Source of the DNA: Phycisphaerae bacterium | GTDB lineage: Bacteria; Planctomycetota; Phycisphaerae; SM23-33 | Direction: 5' to 3' | Assembly: GCA_030745875.1 (NCBI GenBank) | Contig: JASLNT010000011.1 | Span: 1 to 64,000 of the forward strand | DNA: 64,000 bases | Shown here: in pieces, positions 54,473 through 63,082 of the stretch | Layout of the letters: each line of letters starts with the position of its first letter | Numbering within the stretch: the stretch's first letter is position 1 | Position numbers and translations under genes: made by a program | Notes under the pieces: model-generated | What the model saw: the letters and a program-made list of their open reading frames with translations, nothing else | Database searches by the model: none | Told to the model about the DNA's origin: nothing

Positions 54473-57172
54473 ATGAGGCCTGCAAGACCGATAATTTTGG
54501 CGGGTTTTGTTCTGATGCTGGCGGCGACGGCCGCGGCGGACAAAGATGCTCTATCCGTTGCGAAGCAAATCGAACACCTTAAGTCCACCGATGCGAAGGT
54601 GCGGTACCGCGCCGTTAGGGCGCTGAAGAGTATGGGGCCACGCGCCAAAGGCGCCGTTGGCGCACTGATCGAAGCGCTCGGCGATGAGTCCTCAGGCATC
54701 CGAATCGCTACCGCGTCAGCGCTGGGAAGCATTGGCCCGTCGGCGGCCGGAGCAACCGAAGCCCTGGTTGCAGCCCTGAAGGACGAGAAGTATTGGGTGC
54801 GCTGGAATGCCGCAGCAGCCCTCGGGAAGATCGGACCGGGCGCAGGCAAATCAGTCGGAGCCCTAATCAATGTGTTGAAGGACGATAATACCCTGGTCAG
54901 GCGTCATGCAGTCGACGCGCTGGCGGCCATCGGCAAACCGACAAGGAAAGTCATTGACGCTCTGGAGGAAATGCTGAAGGACAAGGAAGTGTCCGTCCGC
55001 CTCTCGGCGGCCAAGGCCTTGGTGAAACTCGGTGAAGGCAAGCGGGCCGTGGACACACTGGTTGCAGCTCTGAAACACAACGACATCTACAAGCGCCGCG
55101 ACGCGGTGGGAATATTGGAAACCATCGGTTCTGACGCCAAGGGAGCCGCCATCGCACTACTGAATGCAGTCAAGGACGCCGAGGGATGGCGGGGCTCGAT
55201 GGCCGCGGCCAGGGAAGCAGCCATGAAAAGGTCTAAAAAGAAGGTGCTCAGCGCTTCCGAAGAGGAACTCATCGGGAGCGCCAGAGGCTACCAGAACAAT
55301 AACTGGAGATTGCGTTTCGACGCCGCGCGGGCTCTGGGCATAATCGATCCGAAAATCGCGGGCGACAGCGTCGTCCCAGTCCTGATCAAGCTACTCAGAC
55401 ACGACACGCCGTGGGTGCGCCATAAGAGCACCGAAACCCTGGGAACAATCGGCAAGCCCGCACTGGCCGCAATTCCCGCCCTGAAGGCTATCCTGGCCAA
55501 TGAGAGGCACGAAGCGGTTTGCCTGGAGGCACACGAGACGCTGAGGATAATCCGCCGGGGAAGTCCAACTACGCGTCCCGCCCGCAGCGACGGTCTGCTG
55601 GCCTGGCTCGCCGCCAACGGCAGCACAGCCGACAGCGCCGGGACAAACGATGGCCGGATTGTGGGTAATGTCACATTCACAACCGACCGCCACGGGGCAG
55701 TCCGCAGCGCGTTGGCCTTCAATAGAGATGGCGGGCGCGTTGTCATTCCCGACAGCGACCGCTTGGACACCGACGACGCATTTACTCTCAGCGCCTGGAT
55801 AATCAGGACACACGATGGTGTGAGCGCCGGCCGGATCGTCAGCAAATGGCAGGATGCCACGCGGGAAGGTGACTATGCCCTGTCCATGATCGATTCCGGT
55901 CAGATGGTTTTCAGGGTAGCCTACAGAGTGGTCCATTCACGGCAGGATCACATCTATTCTAACTCACGCGTGCCAAGAGGAAGGTGGACTCACGTTGCAG
56001 CCGCCTTTGACCGCGGTGAAATGAAACTGTACATCAACGGCATATTCGATGCGGGCAAGAAATCAACCAGGATCAAGTATGCGGATTGGAGAGAATACGA
56101 ACACGATGATATTTCTATCGGCGCATCGTGGGATGGTAAATTCGGCTATCGCGGCGCCATCGATGAGATCCGAATCTACGGGCGGGCACTGAGCGCATCG
56201 GAGATTCACACGCTGTTCGGCGGTCCTCCGCGCGCCGCTCGGAACGCCAAAACCGATCGTGTCGAACTGAGGAACGGCAGCATCATCACCGGGACGATCA
56301 CAAATACCCGCTATGTCGTGACGACAGCGATGGGGAAGATAACAATCCCCGCCGCCCGCGTGGCGGGCATCATATCCGGGGGCAACAAGATCAAGGGGCT
56401 GCGACTGCAGCTGACTGACTCGCAGGTTATCTCCGGCACGCTGGTCGATCAGACCCTGCAGATCGATGGCCCGACCGGAAAGACGTTGAAGATACCCCCG
56501 GGGAAAATCGTTCAATGCGGATACCGAATCACCCATGCCAGACCGGTTAGATCGGCCTCGACGGGCATGGTGCTCACTCTGCGCAATGGCGATCAACTGG
56601 TCGCAGAGCCTGCCGCCAAACTGCAACTCAAAAGCCCGTATGCATCGTTGATCGATCTGCCTTCCGGAAGTATCGTCAGGATCGATGCGACAGCGCGTGG
56701 CGGCCGCGTACATCGTGTGATGCTGGCAAACGGTTCGAGACTCTCGGGCACACTGATGCCAAGAACTCTGGCGGTGAAGCTTCAACTCGGTCCGAAGTTG
56801 GAGGTCCGATGTGAAGATTTGGCGGTGCTTTCATGTCCAGGCGGCAAGAGGAGTGCGATGCGGGCAGATGCGGTGTTGATGAAAATGGCTAATGGTGACC
56901 GCCTGCCGGGCCGGGTGGCCGACAAGAACGTATCGATCAGAACCGAGTTTGGAGACATCACCCCGGCCTGGGGCGCTGTAGAATCGATTCAACCGGGCAA
57001 GAATAAAGGCGTCCTGCTGAAGATGCGAAACGGGGCGGTGTATCGCGGCCGGTTGATAGGACCGCACCTGTCATTTGCAGTCGCAGGTCAGAAACGGGCA
57101 ATCAAGGTCAAAGTCGCACAGATATCTTCGATCACCCCGTTCGGCAAGCCATCGCCCAAGGCCAAGGACTGA
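54473..57172 (+). CDS. Secreted HEAT-LamG-six-repeat protein, paralogue 2
   Basis: This is the second tandem copy, 899 residues, with the same domain order as the gene before it: signal peptide (PIILAGFVLMLAATAAA), HEAT repeats, TTRPARSDGLLAW linker, LamG (VIPDSDRLDTDDAFTLSAW) and six repeat units (56256-57144). Much of the DNA is still visibly alike. The start at 54473 has AGAAGGA before it. Divergence is more marked in the HEAT part around residues 250-285, where an insert (MKRSKKKVLSASEEEL) is present. Confidence 0.75.
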   Translation: MRPARPIILAGFVLMLAATAAADKDALSVAKQIEHLKSTDAKVRYRAVRALKSMGPRAKGAVGALIEALGDESSGIRIATASALGSIGPSAAGATEALVAALKDEKYWVRWNAAAALGKIGPGAGKSVGALINVLKDDNTLVRRHAVDALAAIGKPTRKVIDALEEMLKDKEVSVRLSAAKALVKLGEGKRAVDTLVAALKHNDIYKRRDAVGILETIGSDAKGAAIALLNAVKDAEGWRGSMAAAREAAMKRSKKKVLSASEEELIGSARGYQNNNWRLRFDAARALGIIDPKIAGDSVVPVLIKLLRHDTPWVRHKSTETLGTIGKPALAAIPALKAILANERHEAVCLEAHETLRIIRRGSPTTRPARSDGLLAWLAANGSTADSAGTNDGRIVGNVTFTTDRHGAVRSALAFNRDGGRVVIPDSDRLDTDDAFTLSAWIIRTHDGVSAGRIVSKWQDATREGDYALSMIDSGQMVFRVAYRVVHSRQDHIYSNSRVPRGRWTHVAAAFDRGEMKLYINGIFDAGKKSTRIKYADWREYEHDDISIGASWDGKFGYRGAIDEIRIYGRALSASEIHTLFGGPPRAARNAKTDRVELRNGSIITGTITNTRYVVTTAMGKITIPAARVAGIISGGNKIKGLRLQLTDSQVISGTLVDQTLQIDGPTGKTLKIPPGKIVQCGYRITHARPVRSASTGMVLTLRNGDQLVAEPAAKLQLKSPYASLIDLPSGSIVRIDATARGGRVHRVMLANGSRLSGTLMPRTLAVKLQLGPKLEVRCEDLAVLSCPGGKRSAMRADAVLMKMANGDRLPGRVADKNVSIRTEFGDITPAWGAVESIQPGKNKGVLLKMRNGAVYRGRLIGPHLSFAVAGQKRAIKVKVAQISSITPFGKPSPKAKD

Positions 57173-57216
57173 CCAAACCGCCTCTCTGAGCCGCGCACGT
57201 GGAGAAGGAAACCAAA

Positions 57217-58368
57217 ATGAGGCCTGCAAGACCGGTAGTTTTGGCTGGTGTTATTCTAGTGCTGGCGGTGATAACCGCAGCAGAAGATCCTCCATCCCTT
57301 GCCGAGCACATCGAACACCTGAAGTCCGACAACGCGAAAGTGAGGTGGCCGGCGGCAGTAGCGCTGATGAATATGGGACCACGCGCCAAGGGCGCTGTTG
57401 GCCCACTGATCGAATTGCTCGACAGTAAGTCCCAAAGCGTACGATCCACCGCCGCCCGAATATTGGGGAGCATTGGCCCTCTGGCCGTCGCGGCAAGCGA
57501 CGCGCTGGCTGAGGCCCTGAGGGACGAGAAAGATGCGGTGCGGCGGAATGCTGCGGCGGCGCTGGCGAAGATCAGGCCCGGAGGCGGCAAGGCGGTCCAC
57601 GCCCTGACCAAGGCGTTGAAGGACAATAACATCCAGGTAAGGCGTTACGCAGCCGACGCACTGGGAGCCATCGGCAGAAGGGCCAGATCGTCAGCAGATG
57701 CTCTGGCGGCTGTGTTGAAGGACACTGAAATATCCGCCAGACTCTCGGCGGCTCAGGCCCTGGCGAGAATGGGCAAAGGCAAACTGGCGGTCGACACACT
57801 GGCTGCAACGCTTAAACACGACGACCTCTACTCTCGGCGCCGAGCGGCGGAGATACTGGAGATCATCGGCCCGGACGCCGCTGACGCTGCGCCAGCCCTG
57901 CTGTATGCACTCAACGACGCCGACGGGTGGCTGACTCCAAAGGTCGCAGCCATGGGAGCCGCAGCAAGGGCGCTCGGCGTTTCAGAGAAGAAACTGCGTG
58001 ATGCCGCCATCCCGTTCCAGAACGATAACTGGATACTGCGATGGCGTGCTGCGCGGGCCTTGGGCAAGATCAACCCGCGAATCGCAACCGATAAGGTCGT
58101 CCCGGTCCTGATCGAAATGCTTAACCACGACCAGGCGTGGATGCGCCAAATGAGCACGCAGACTCTGGGCGCCATCGGCAAACCGGCGCGGGCCGCAATT
58201 CCCGCCCTGCAGATAATTCTGGCGAACGACAAGAGTGAAGCTGTCTGGCGTGAGGCGCATAAGGCGTTGAAACTGATCCGCCGGGAGAAGGCAACCACAC
58301 GCCCGGTCGACAACACCGCAGTCGACAGCGACGGTCCAGACATCGCAAATACAGCAACGGAGGCTTGA
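57217..58368 (+). CDS. Secreted HEAT-repeat protein, truncated paralogue 3
   Basis: This is the third tandem copy, 383 residues, containing only the signal peptide and HEAT repeats. Similarity stops at the linker (KATTRPVDN) where the other two enter the LamG domain, and the frame closes 19 residues later. The intergenic DNA and start region (GAGAAGGAAACCAAAATGAGG) are copied with it. It appears to be a functional short form because the frame is open and the signal peptide is intact, but it could be a degraded copy. Confidence 0.75.
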   Translation: MRPARPVVLAGVILVLAVITAAEDPPSLAEHIEHLKSDNAKVRWPAAVALMNMGPRAKGAVGPLIELLDSKSQSVRSTAARILGSIGPLAVAASDALAEALRDEKDAVRRNAAAALAKIRPGGGKAVHALTKALKDNNIQVRRYAADALGAIGRRARSSADALAAVLKDTEISARLSAAQALARMGKGKLAVDTLAATLKHDDLYSRRRAAEILEIIGPDAADAAPALLYALNDADGWLTPKVAAMGAAARALGVSEKKLRDAAIPFQNDNWILRWRAARALGKINPRIATDKVVPVLIEMLNHDQAWMRQMSTQTLGAIGKPARAAIPALQIILANDKSEAVWREAHKALKLIRREKATTRPVDNTAVDSDGPDIANTATEA

Positions 58369-58402
58369 AACTTACGGGCGATTTGTGGATACTGCTTGAC
58401 CG

Positions 58403-58417
58403 CCCGCCGCAGGCGGG
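58403..58417. terminator. GC-rich hairpin before tRNA-Ser
   Basis: CCCGCC-gca-GGCGGG is a perfect six-base stem between the third HEAT gene and the tRNA. It has no U-tract, so a role in termination is only possible. Confidence 0.35.
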
Positions 58418-58428
58418 ACGTACAATCC

Positions 58429-58515
58429 GGTAGGGTGTCCGAGTGGTTTAAGGAACTGGTCTTGAAAACCAGCGTGCCCGAAAGGGTACCGTGGGTTCGA
58501 ATCCCACCCCTACCG
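58429..58515 (+). tRNA. tRNA-Ser (anticodon UGA)
   Basis: This is an 87-base class II tRNA. The acceptor stem GGTAGGG pairs with CCCTACC, the discriminator is G, the anticodon arm is CTGGT-cttgaaa-ACCAG with anticodon TGA, the variable arm is long (CGTGCCCGAAAGGGTACC) and the T arm is GTGGG-TTCGAAT-CCCAC. The 3' CCA is not encoded. Confidence 0.97.
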
Positions 58516-58547
58516 TTGCCCACTGAATTCTGATAGGAGCTTACGCA

Positions 58548-59546
58548 ATGATCTATCGAAAACTCGGTAAGAGCGATGTGGAAATCTCAGCTATCACGTT
58601 TGGGGCCTGGGCCGTTGGCGGATGGATGTGGGGCGGAACGGACGAAGAACAGAGTATCGCCGCCATTCGGAAAGCTATCGAGCTTGGCGTGACGAGTATC
58701 GATACTGCAGCAGTTTACGGATTCGGGCGGAGCGAGGAAATCGTCGCACGCGCCATCGCACCATATAAACGCGAAGATCTGCAGATACTGACGAAATTCG
58801 GACTGCGATGGGACATCACAGAGCCCGCACCAAAGCGATGGGACACTACCGGACGGGACGGAAAACCCACCGTCGTAAGCCACTGGGCCAAAGCCGACGG
58901 GATAATCTACGAATGCGAACAGAGCCTCAGGCGCCTCAACACCGACTATATAGACGTTTTCCAGCAACACTGGCCCGACCCCGGAACGCCCGTTGACGAA
59001 TCGGCGATAGCGCTGACCAAGCTACTGGAGCAGGGCAAGATCAGAGCGGCCGGTGAGAGCAACTTCGGCGTCGATCTGCTGGATGAGATCTCACGCCAGA
59101 TCCCTATCGCGTCAAACCAACCACCCTATTCGATGGTGAATCGTGGGATAGAAGACGACGTGATGCCATACTGCGTGGAGAACGACATTGCAGTAATCGT
59201 TTACTCGCCGCTGCAGCGCGGGCTGCTCACGGGCAAGATCACACAGGGATACGAATTCAAGGGCGACGACCATCGCGCGGGCAGCCCGCTGTTCAAAGGC
59301 GAAAACCTCAATCGCATAAACGCATTTCTAAACACGATCCGCCCGATAGCCCAGGCCCACGGGGCGACGCTGGCCCAATTGGTGATTAACTGGACACTGA
59401 ATCGTCCGGGCGTCACCGCCGTCCTTGTCGGCGCCAGAAACCCTCAACAGGCCGAAGAAAACACAAGGGCTGTCGAGTTCGAACTGACCGAAACAGAAAC
59501 GGCCGAAATCAACGAGAAGCTCGACGACCTGGAACTGACGACCTGA
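58548..59546 (+). CDS. Aldo/keto reductase
   Basis: This is an NADPH-dependent aldo/keto reductase of 332 residues. The opening MIYRKLGKSDVEISAITFGAW, the catalytic Asp-Tyr region SIDTAAVYGFGRSEEIV, ILTKFG (Lys) and LNTDYIDVFQQHWPD (His) are all present. The C-terminal cofactor block VLVGARNPQQAEENT is also clear. GGAGC lies seven bases before the ATG. The tRNA is 33 bp upstream. It is convergent with the putative B12 operon. The substrate is unknown; sugars and small aldehydes are typical. Confidence 0.92.
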   Translation: MIYRKLGKSDVEISAITFGAWAVGGWMWGGTDEEQSIAAIRKAIELGVTSIDTAAVYGFGRSEEIVARAIAPYKREDLQILTKFGLRWDITEPAPKRWDTTGRDGKPTVVSHWAKADGIIYECEQSLRRLNTDYIDVFQQHWPDPGTPVDESAIALTKLLEQGKIRAAGESNFGVDLLDEISRQIPIASNQPPYSMVNRGIEDDVMPYCVENDIAVIVYSPLQRGLLTGKITQGYEFKGDDHRAGSPLFKGENLNRINAFLNTIRPIAQAHGATLAQLVINWTLNRPGVTAVLVGARNPQQAEENTRAVEFELTETETAEINEKLDDLELTT

Positions 59547-59548
59547 TA

Positions 59549-59947
59549 TCAGTTCTTTCCGATCCACTTAAGCTTGTCGCCCGCGCCAATCGCCAGAAGC
59601 ATCGAGACGGACTCACTCCGGTCTTCGATCCTAAGGGTGAACACGGCTCGATAGACCTCCTTGCCGAATTGCTCGATCTTCTGCAGTTCAACACTGTCGG
59701 CCGAAATGATTCTTCCCAGTCCGAAACGGAGGTTCTCGAGTTGAGGTCTGGTCAGACCAGACATGGTCTGGGAGGTCATTATCTTGTCCAGTTCATCCGC
59801 CTGAGCCTGGCGTAAACGCGCCGCCAGCGCCTTGGCCTGCTCGGCCTCCGGACCGTCAGCGGCGAAACGGCGGTGGCTGTATTCCTTCGAGCAACCGACG
59901 CAAAGGAGCGTCATGAGGGCGGTGGTGACTAGACTTTTATTGATCAT
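59549..59947 (-). CDS. Small lipoprotein at the end of the riboswitch operon
   Basis: This is a lipoprotein of 132 residues. The leader MINKSLVTTALMTLLCVGCS has the lipobox LCVGC at residue 19. A helical region (about 35-65, EQAKALAARLRQAQADELDK) is followed by a small beta-rich end (YRAVFTLRIEDRSESVSMLL). I do not recognise the family. Its start overlaps the prepilin-like gene by 11 bases, indicating translational coupling. It is the last gene on this strand before the convergent aldo/keto reductase. Confidence 0.7.
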   Translation of the reverse strand: MINKSLVTTALMTLLCVGCSKEYSHRRFAADGPEAEQAKALAARLRQAQADELDKIMTSQTMSGLTRPQLENLRFGLGRIISADSVELQKIEQFGKEVYRAVFTLRIEDRSESVSMLLAIGAGDKLKWIGKN

Positions 59948-60725
59948 AATGCGGTTGATTCTTCGTTCCCACGAAGCCCAGTTTTACGGTTTTGTATGCT
60001 CCCTTGAACACCCATCCTTCCGATCCGTACGAATCTGCGCTTCCGTCGACGCAGAGAGCGTTGGCTCGACCTCCGTGACGGAAATGAGTGGTCGGTGTTT
60101 GCATGGGCGTGCCTGTAAGCGGTTCCAGGTGAGTGGAATTCTGCATGACGCCCACACCGCCCGGAGCCCAATACATCGCTGAATCGGCGAAAACGAACAG
60201 CTCGTTCGGACGGTTGATATCATTGCGTTTCTTTGGTCGCATGGGCAGCCCGGCGGAGTTCGTCCTGCCCCATGCGGGCGGGTCAAGGCACCAGGCGTTA
60301 TATCCGTAGTTGGTGGTCGGTTCGCTGACATTTCCCTGCGGAACATAGTCGCCCCAAGCCTGCTTGGGGCACCACAGAGTGCTCAGCGACCCATTGTACG
60401 CCTTGAGAAAGGGGCTCGCCAACGGGTCGACCGGATCTGCAGCCGATCCCCAGAAATACGTTATCATACCCGGCTTGGGCTTGTTGAACATCCTGCACGG
60501 CCAGAACTCGCCGTAATTCTCACTGTGGTACAGCCCCATGGCCTTTCCGAGGTTGCGGAGGTTGCTGAGGCAAGTGATATTGTGGGCGGCGTCCCGGCCC
60601 TTTTGAATCGAAGGCGCGACAAGCATGCTCAGCAGGCTCAGGACCACAAGCACCACCAGCAACTCAACCAGGGTGAAGGCGGATTGTATTCTCTTGAGCA
60701 CCATTAGCTTAGTATCGGCCCGCAT
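59937..60725 (-). CDS. Prepilin-like protein with H-X9-DG tail
   Basis: This is a type II secretion/type IV pilin-like protein of 262 residues. The leader ends RIQSA, then FTLVELLVVLVVLSLLSMLV is the usual prepilin N-terminal helix; the -1 residue is Ala where Gly is typical. The C-terminal HFRHGGRANALCVDG segment is the planctomycete H-X9-DG motif. AGGA precedes the ATG at 60725, and the gap to the PEP-CTERM stop is only six bases. It is probably membrane-inserted. The third gene of the operon, it may help surface assembly. Confidence 0.85.
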   Translation of the reverse strand: MRADTKLMVLKRIQSAFTLVELLVVLVVLSLLSMLVAPSIQKGRDAAHNITCLSNLRNLGKAMGLYHSENYGEFWPCRMFNKPKPGMITYFWGSAADPVDPLASPFLKAYNGSLSTLWCPKQAWGDYVPQGNVSEPTTNYGYNAWCLDPPAWGRTNSAGLPMRPKKRNDINRPNELFVFADSAMYWAPGGVGVMQNSTHLEPLTGTPMQTPTTHFRHGGRANALCVDGSADSYGSEGWVFKGAYKTVKLGFVGTKNQPHYDQ

Positions 60726-60731
60726 TATATC

Positions 60732-61577
60732 CTACCGTCGGCGCCGGGCAAGCAGAGCAGATCCGCCCATGACCAGAATCGTCAGCACAGCAGGCTCCGG
60801 CGCCTCGCCGACGGAAGCGATATCCGGCGCCGAAGCAACCCCAGCGCCAAAATTTTCGCGAAGGATCGCAAAGTCCGCCAGATCGACAACATCGTCGTCG
60901 TTGAAGTCGGCGCTGTTGGCGCCGGGGGCCCCGCCGAACTGGGCGATGAAGTTATCGTAATCGAGATCGTCGACAACATCGTCGCCGTTGCTGTCGCCCG
61001 GAACATCAACAATCACGGTGGTGAGCGGAAGGTCGTTTGGAACCGATACGTCGGAACCCGGAGCCCAACTCCAACCATCCCAGTCACCGTCAGAAAGTAT
61101 CCGGTCGCCCGCGCCCGAACCGCTGTACGTCCACTCTTGGGCATCGGTGCTGAGGTAGTAACGCCACGATCCAAACAACCATCCTTCGGCGTAGTAGTCG
61201 TCCGCATCCGCCTTGTCAAAACCGTCACCGTCCGCATCCCACCCAATACCGTAGACCGCTCCGGGGTAAAACGGATGCCATTCGAGATAGAAGCGGTTGT
61301 CGGCGTTACTGATCGCGGTGAGCATGTGAATGCCTTTGTCGTCGTCGGTCCAGCGGTATCCGAAAACCAGGGAGTCCTTGCCCGGTATCTGCCAATCGAC
61401 CACCATCAGCGCTTCGCCGACTCCGTCTCCGGGGTCGGCGCCGGCCCAGTACGTGACGGTCACGTCGTCGAACGTGTAGGCCCCAACCGGAGCCGGTGCG
61501 CTCAACGTCGCCATCGCAACCAGGAACACCGTCGCCAATGTCGCAACGCCGTCAGTCTTACAGAAAACACGGAACAT
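60732..61577 (-). CDS. PEP-CTERM protein with dockerin-like calcium repeats
   Basis: This is an exported protein of 281 residues. After the signal peptide comes a domain with YWAGADPGDGVGEALMVVDW, SLVFGYRWTDDDKGIHMLTAI and YGIGWDADGDGFD, ending in RILSDGDWDGWSWAPG. Two dockerin-type EF-hand loops follow (DSNGDDVVDDLDYDNF and DFNDDDVVDLADFAIL). The PEP-CTERM signal is PEPAVLTILVMGGSALLARRR. I recall similar domains near corrinoid-regulated genes in other phyla, but cannot verify that here. AGGAG lies seven bases before the ATG. Confidence 0.82.
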   Translation of the reverse strand: MFRVFCKTDGVATLATVFLVAMATLSAPAPVGAYTFDDVTVTYWAGADPGDGVGEALMVVDWQIPGKDSLVFGYRWTDDDKGIHMLTAISNADNRFYLEWHPFYPGAVYGIGWDADGDGFDKADADDYYAEGWLFGSWRYYLSTDAQEWTYSGSGAGDRILSDGDWDGWSWAPGSDVSVPNDLPLTTVIVDVPGDSNGDDVVDDLDYDNFIAQFGGAPGANSADFNDDDVVDLADFAILRENFGAGVASAPDIASVGEAPEPAVLTILVMGGSALLARRRR

Positions 61578-61655
61578 CACGCATCTCCTAATGCGACGCG
61601 GAGCGGAACGAGCCAGAGTTCGCCCTGGCCCGTCCCACCGGCCGCGCCGACAAGA

Positions 61656-62543
61656 TTACTTTCTTCGACGCCGCAGCAAACTCATGCCAGCCAGCGCCAA
61701 CAGGCTCATGGTGCACGGCTCGGGAAGCTGCGCGCCAACATGTCCTGACGCAATCGAAACAGCGTCCAGTTCAAAGTTCGGGGGAAAAGCATTGATTACC
61801 CCGTCATCGGGCATGCGGAAACGAATATAACCGACCTCGCTCAGACCGGATCCCGACAGATCCAGCCAGTATCCGCCCGCCGAACCGCCAAGCAGCGTTT
61901 TGATTTCCGCATAGGTCTTTCCGTCGAAGTCGGAAAGAGTTCCGGTAAAAGGCTGTGAGAAATCCGCTTCGGTCAGTCCGACCGTGGACGTCAGAAAAGG
62001 GTTCGACGCGTCGAGCCAAACGTTCGTCGGAATGTTCGGGGTTATCGGTCCAAGGTACGTCCAGTCCGAACCGTCGTAACTGACATCAACTTTAACCGTG
62101 TCGATCCCAAACGCAAAGACAGGCGTACCAGCCACACCGTCGTTATTGGGGTAACTGGAGTCGGCCAATGCGACATTCGTGAACAGACCGATATCGGGTC
62201 CGGGGCGGACTGCAACGTAGTTTTCCAGACGAAGCGTAAGACGCCCGCCCTCTCCTATCGAGACGATCTGGTCCGGATCGGCAGCCGGGCTGAAGGTGCT
62301 GACAATAGCACCCGGGGTGGTCATGTAAGGCTCAACGACAAATCCCGTGGGCTTGCCCAACGCCGCCGTATGATACGGATCCGTCAACGGGATCGTTTCC
62401 ACCTCAGTCCAGGTGTCGTCACCGTACCAGCGTCCAGCGGGTGCGGCGCCGGCGTCGTAATGGATCACTTGTGCGGCAAAGCTGTCGGCCAGCACTGGAG
62501 TGCTTATCCCCACCAGTAATGCTATAAGTACGAATCTCTTCAT
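61656..62543 (-). CDS. PEP-CTERM surface protein, first gene after the riboswitch
   Basis: This is an exported protein of 295 residues. The signal peptide is MKRFVLIALLVGISTPVLA. The mature domain is a beta-rich fold with VSIGEGGRLTLRLENYVAV, FGIDTVKVDVSYDGSDWTYLG and LLGGSAGGYWLDLSG motifs, then VGYIRFRM. The sorting signal is PEPCTMSLLALAGMSLLRRRR. AGAGGAAG lies seven bases upstream of the ATG. It is the first gene downstream of the cobalamin riboswitch and terminator. I do not know its ligand. Confidence 0.82.
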   Translation of the reverse strand: MKRFVLIALLVGISTPVLADSFAAQVIHYDAGAAPAGRWYGDDTWTEVETIPLTDPYHTAALGKPTGFVVEPYMTTPGAIVSTFSPAADPDQIVSIGEGGRLTLRLENYVAVRPGPDIGLFTNVALADSSYPNNDGVAGTPVFAFGIDTVKVDVSYDGSDWTYLGPITPNIPTNVWLDASNPFLTSTVGLTEADFSQPFTGTLSDFDGKTYAEIKTLLGGSAGGYWLDLSGSGLSEVGYIRFRMPDDGVINAFPPNFELDAVSIASGHVGAQLPEPCTMSLLALAGMSLLRRRRK

Positions 62544-62797
62544 TATTCACTTCCTCTTCTTGTTTTGCCGGTTGCCCGGCGAGTTAATCAGACATTAGGC
62601 TCCATACGTTAAATAGTTGTGTGGGTTATTTGCCTTTCACCTCCTGCATTCCCTTCGCAAAGCCCACTGCGAATGGTCGAAAGCCCGGGCGCAAAGCTAT
62701 CGGCCTGCGATCTGGGAGGGGATCATTGGAGCCGATTGCGAGGGGGACTGCTCGCCCAGAAGACAGGCGTCTCATCGTGAGTCCCGCGCGCGAACTC
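62544..62797 (-). other. Leader region between riboswitch terminator and first PEP-CTERM gene
   Basis: About 250 bases without a gene I can support. It contains a short GCCGG-gcaa-CCGGC hairpin (62567-62580, minus-strand view, GNRA-type loop) near the ribosome-binding site. Nothing else stands out. Confidence 0.5.
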
Positions 62798-62837
62798 CAA
62801 AAAAGAACCCCAAGCCTAGCAAATCGCAGGCCTGGGG
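62798..62837 (-). terminator. Intrinsic terminator after the riboswitch
   Basis: On the minus strand a ten-base-pair stem CCCCAGGCCT / AGGCTTGGGG (one G-U pair) with a ten-base loop is followed by TTCTTTTTT. This is a strong rho-independent terminator, in the place expected for a transcription-off riboswitch. Confidence 0.88.
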
Positions 62838-62862
62838 ACCATGGCATGTCAAACCACTGCAT

Positions 62863-62872
62863 CCCGGAAGCC
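62863..62872 (-). promoter_or_regulatory. Sequence complementary to the riboswitch core
   Basis: Minus-strand GGCTTCCGGG is the perfect ten-base complement of CCCGGAAGCC at 62919-62928, part of the 3' conserved riboswitch core. Pairing would disrupt the ligand-bound form, so it could be the alternative helix of the switch. It does not itself overlap the terminator. Confidence 0.6.
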
Positions 62873-62901
62873 GATGACTCGCGAAGGCGGGTCCAGGTCG
62901 A

Positions 62902-63075
62902 TCACAGGCAGGTCTTCTGGCTTCCGGGTCATCCTTCCGCTGCGCCTTCCCATCGAGACACCAAGTCGTCGACAGTGGCATTCTAGCAGCGGTCGTCACC
63001 GGTTACAGCGGCGCGTCCGCGGCCGATTTTCACGGCCTTCCCTGAGCCCGATCACTCGTCGGGCAAACCTGTAAC
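62902..63075 (-). ncRNA. Cobalamin riboswitch
   Basis: Read on the minus strand the conserved elements occur in order: ACAGG opening P1 (complement at 63068-63072), a GGGAAGGCCGTGAAAAT block, GCCGCTGTAA (63003-63012), GCCACTG (62973-62979), GGGAAGGCGCAGCGG, and the B12 box AGCCAGAAGACCTGCC (62907-62922) closing with CCTGT. This agrees with the cobalamin riboswitch consensus I know. It lies behind a sigma70-like promoter and is followed by a terminator. The regulated genes are on the minus strand to the left: two PEP-CTERM proteins, a pseudopilin-like protein and a lipoprotein. Confidence 0.93.
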
Positions 63076-63082
63076 GGAGGCG

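Noticed and set aside
58396..58426. TTGACC/TACAAT promoter-like pair before tRNA-Ser
   Set aside because: The spacer is 19 bases and the start would fall inside the mature tRNA, so this pair cannot be the tRNA promoter.
62626..62862. 78-residue minus-strand frame between the riboswitch and the first PEP-CTERM gene
   Set aside because: It runs through the terminator stem and U-tract, and the product shows no structure.
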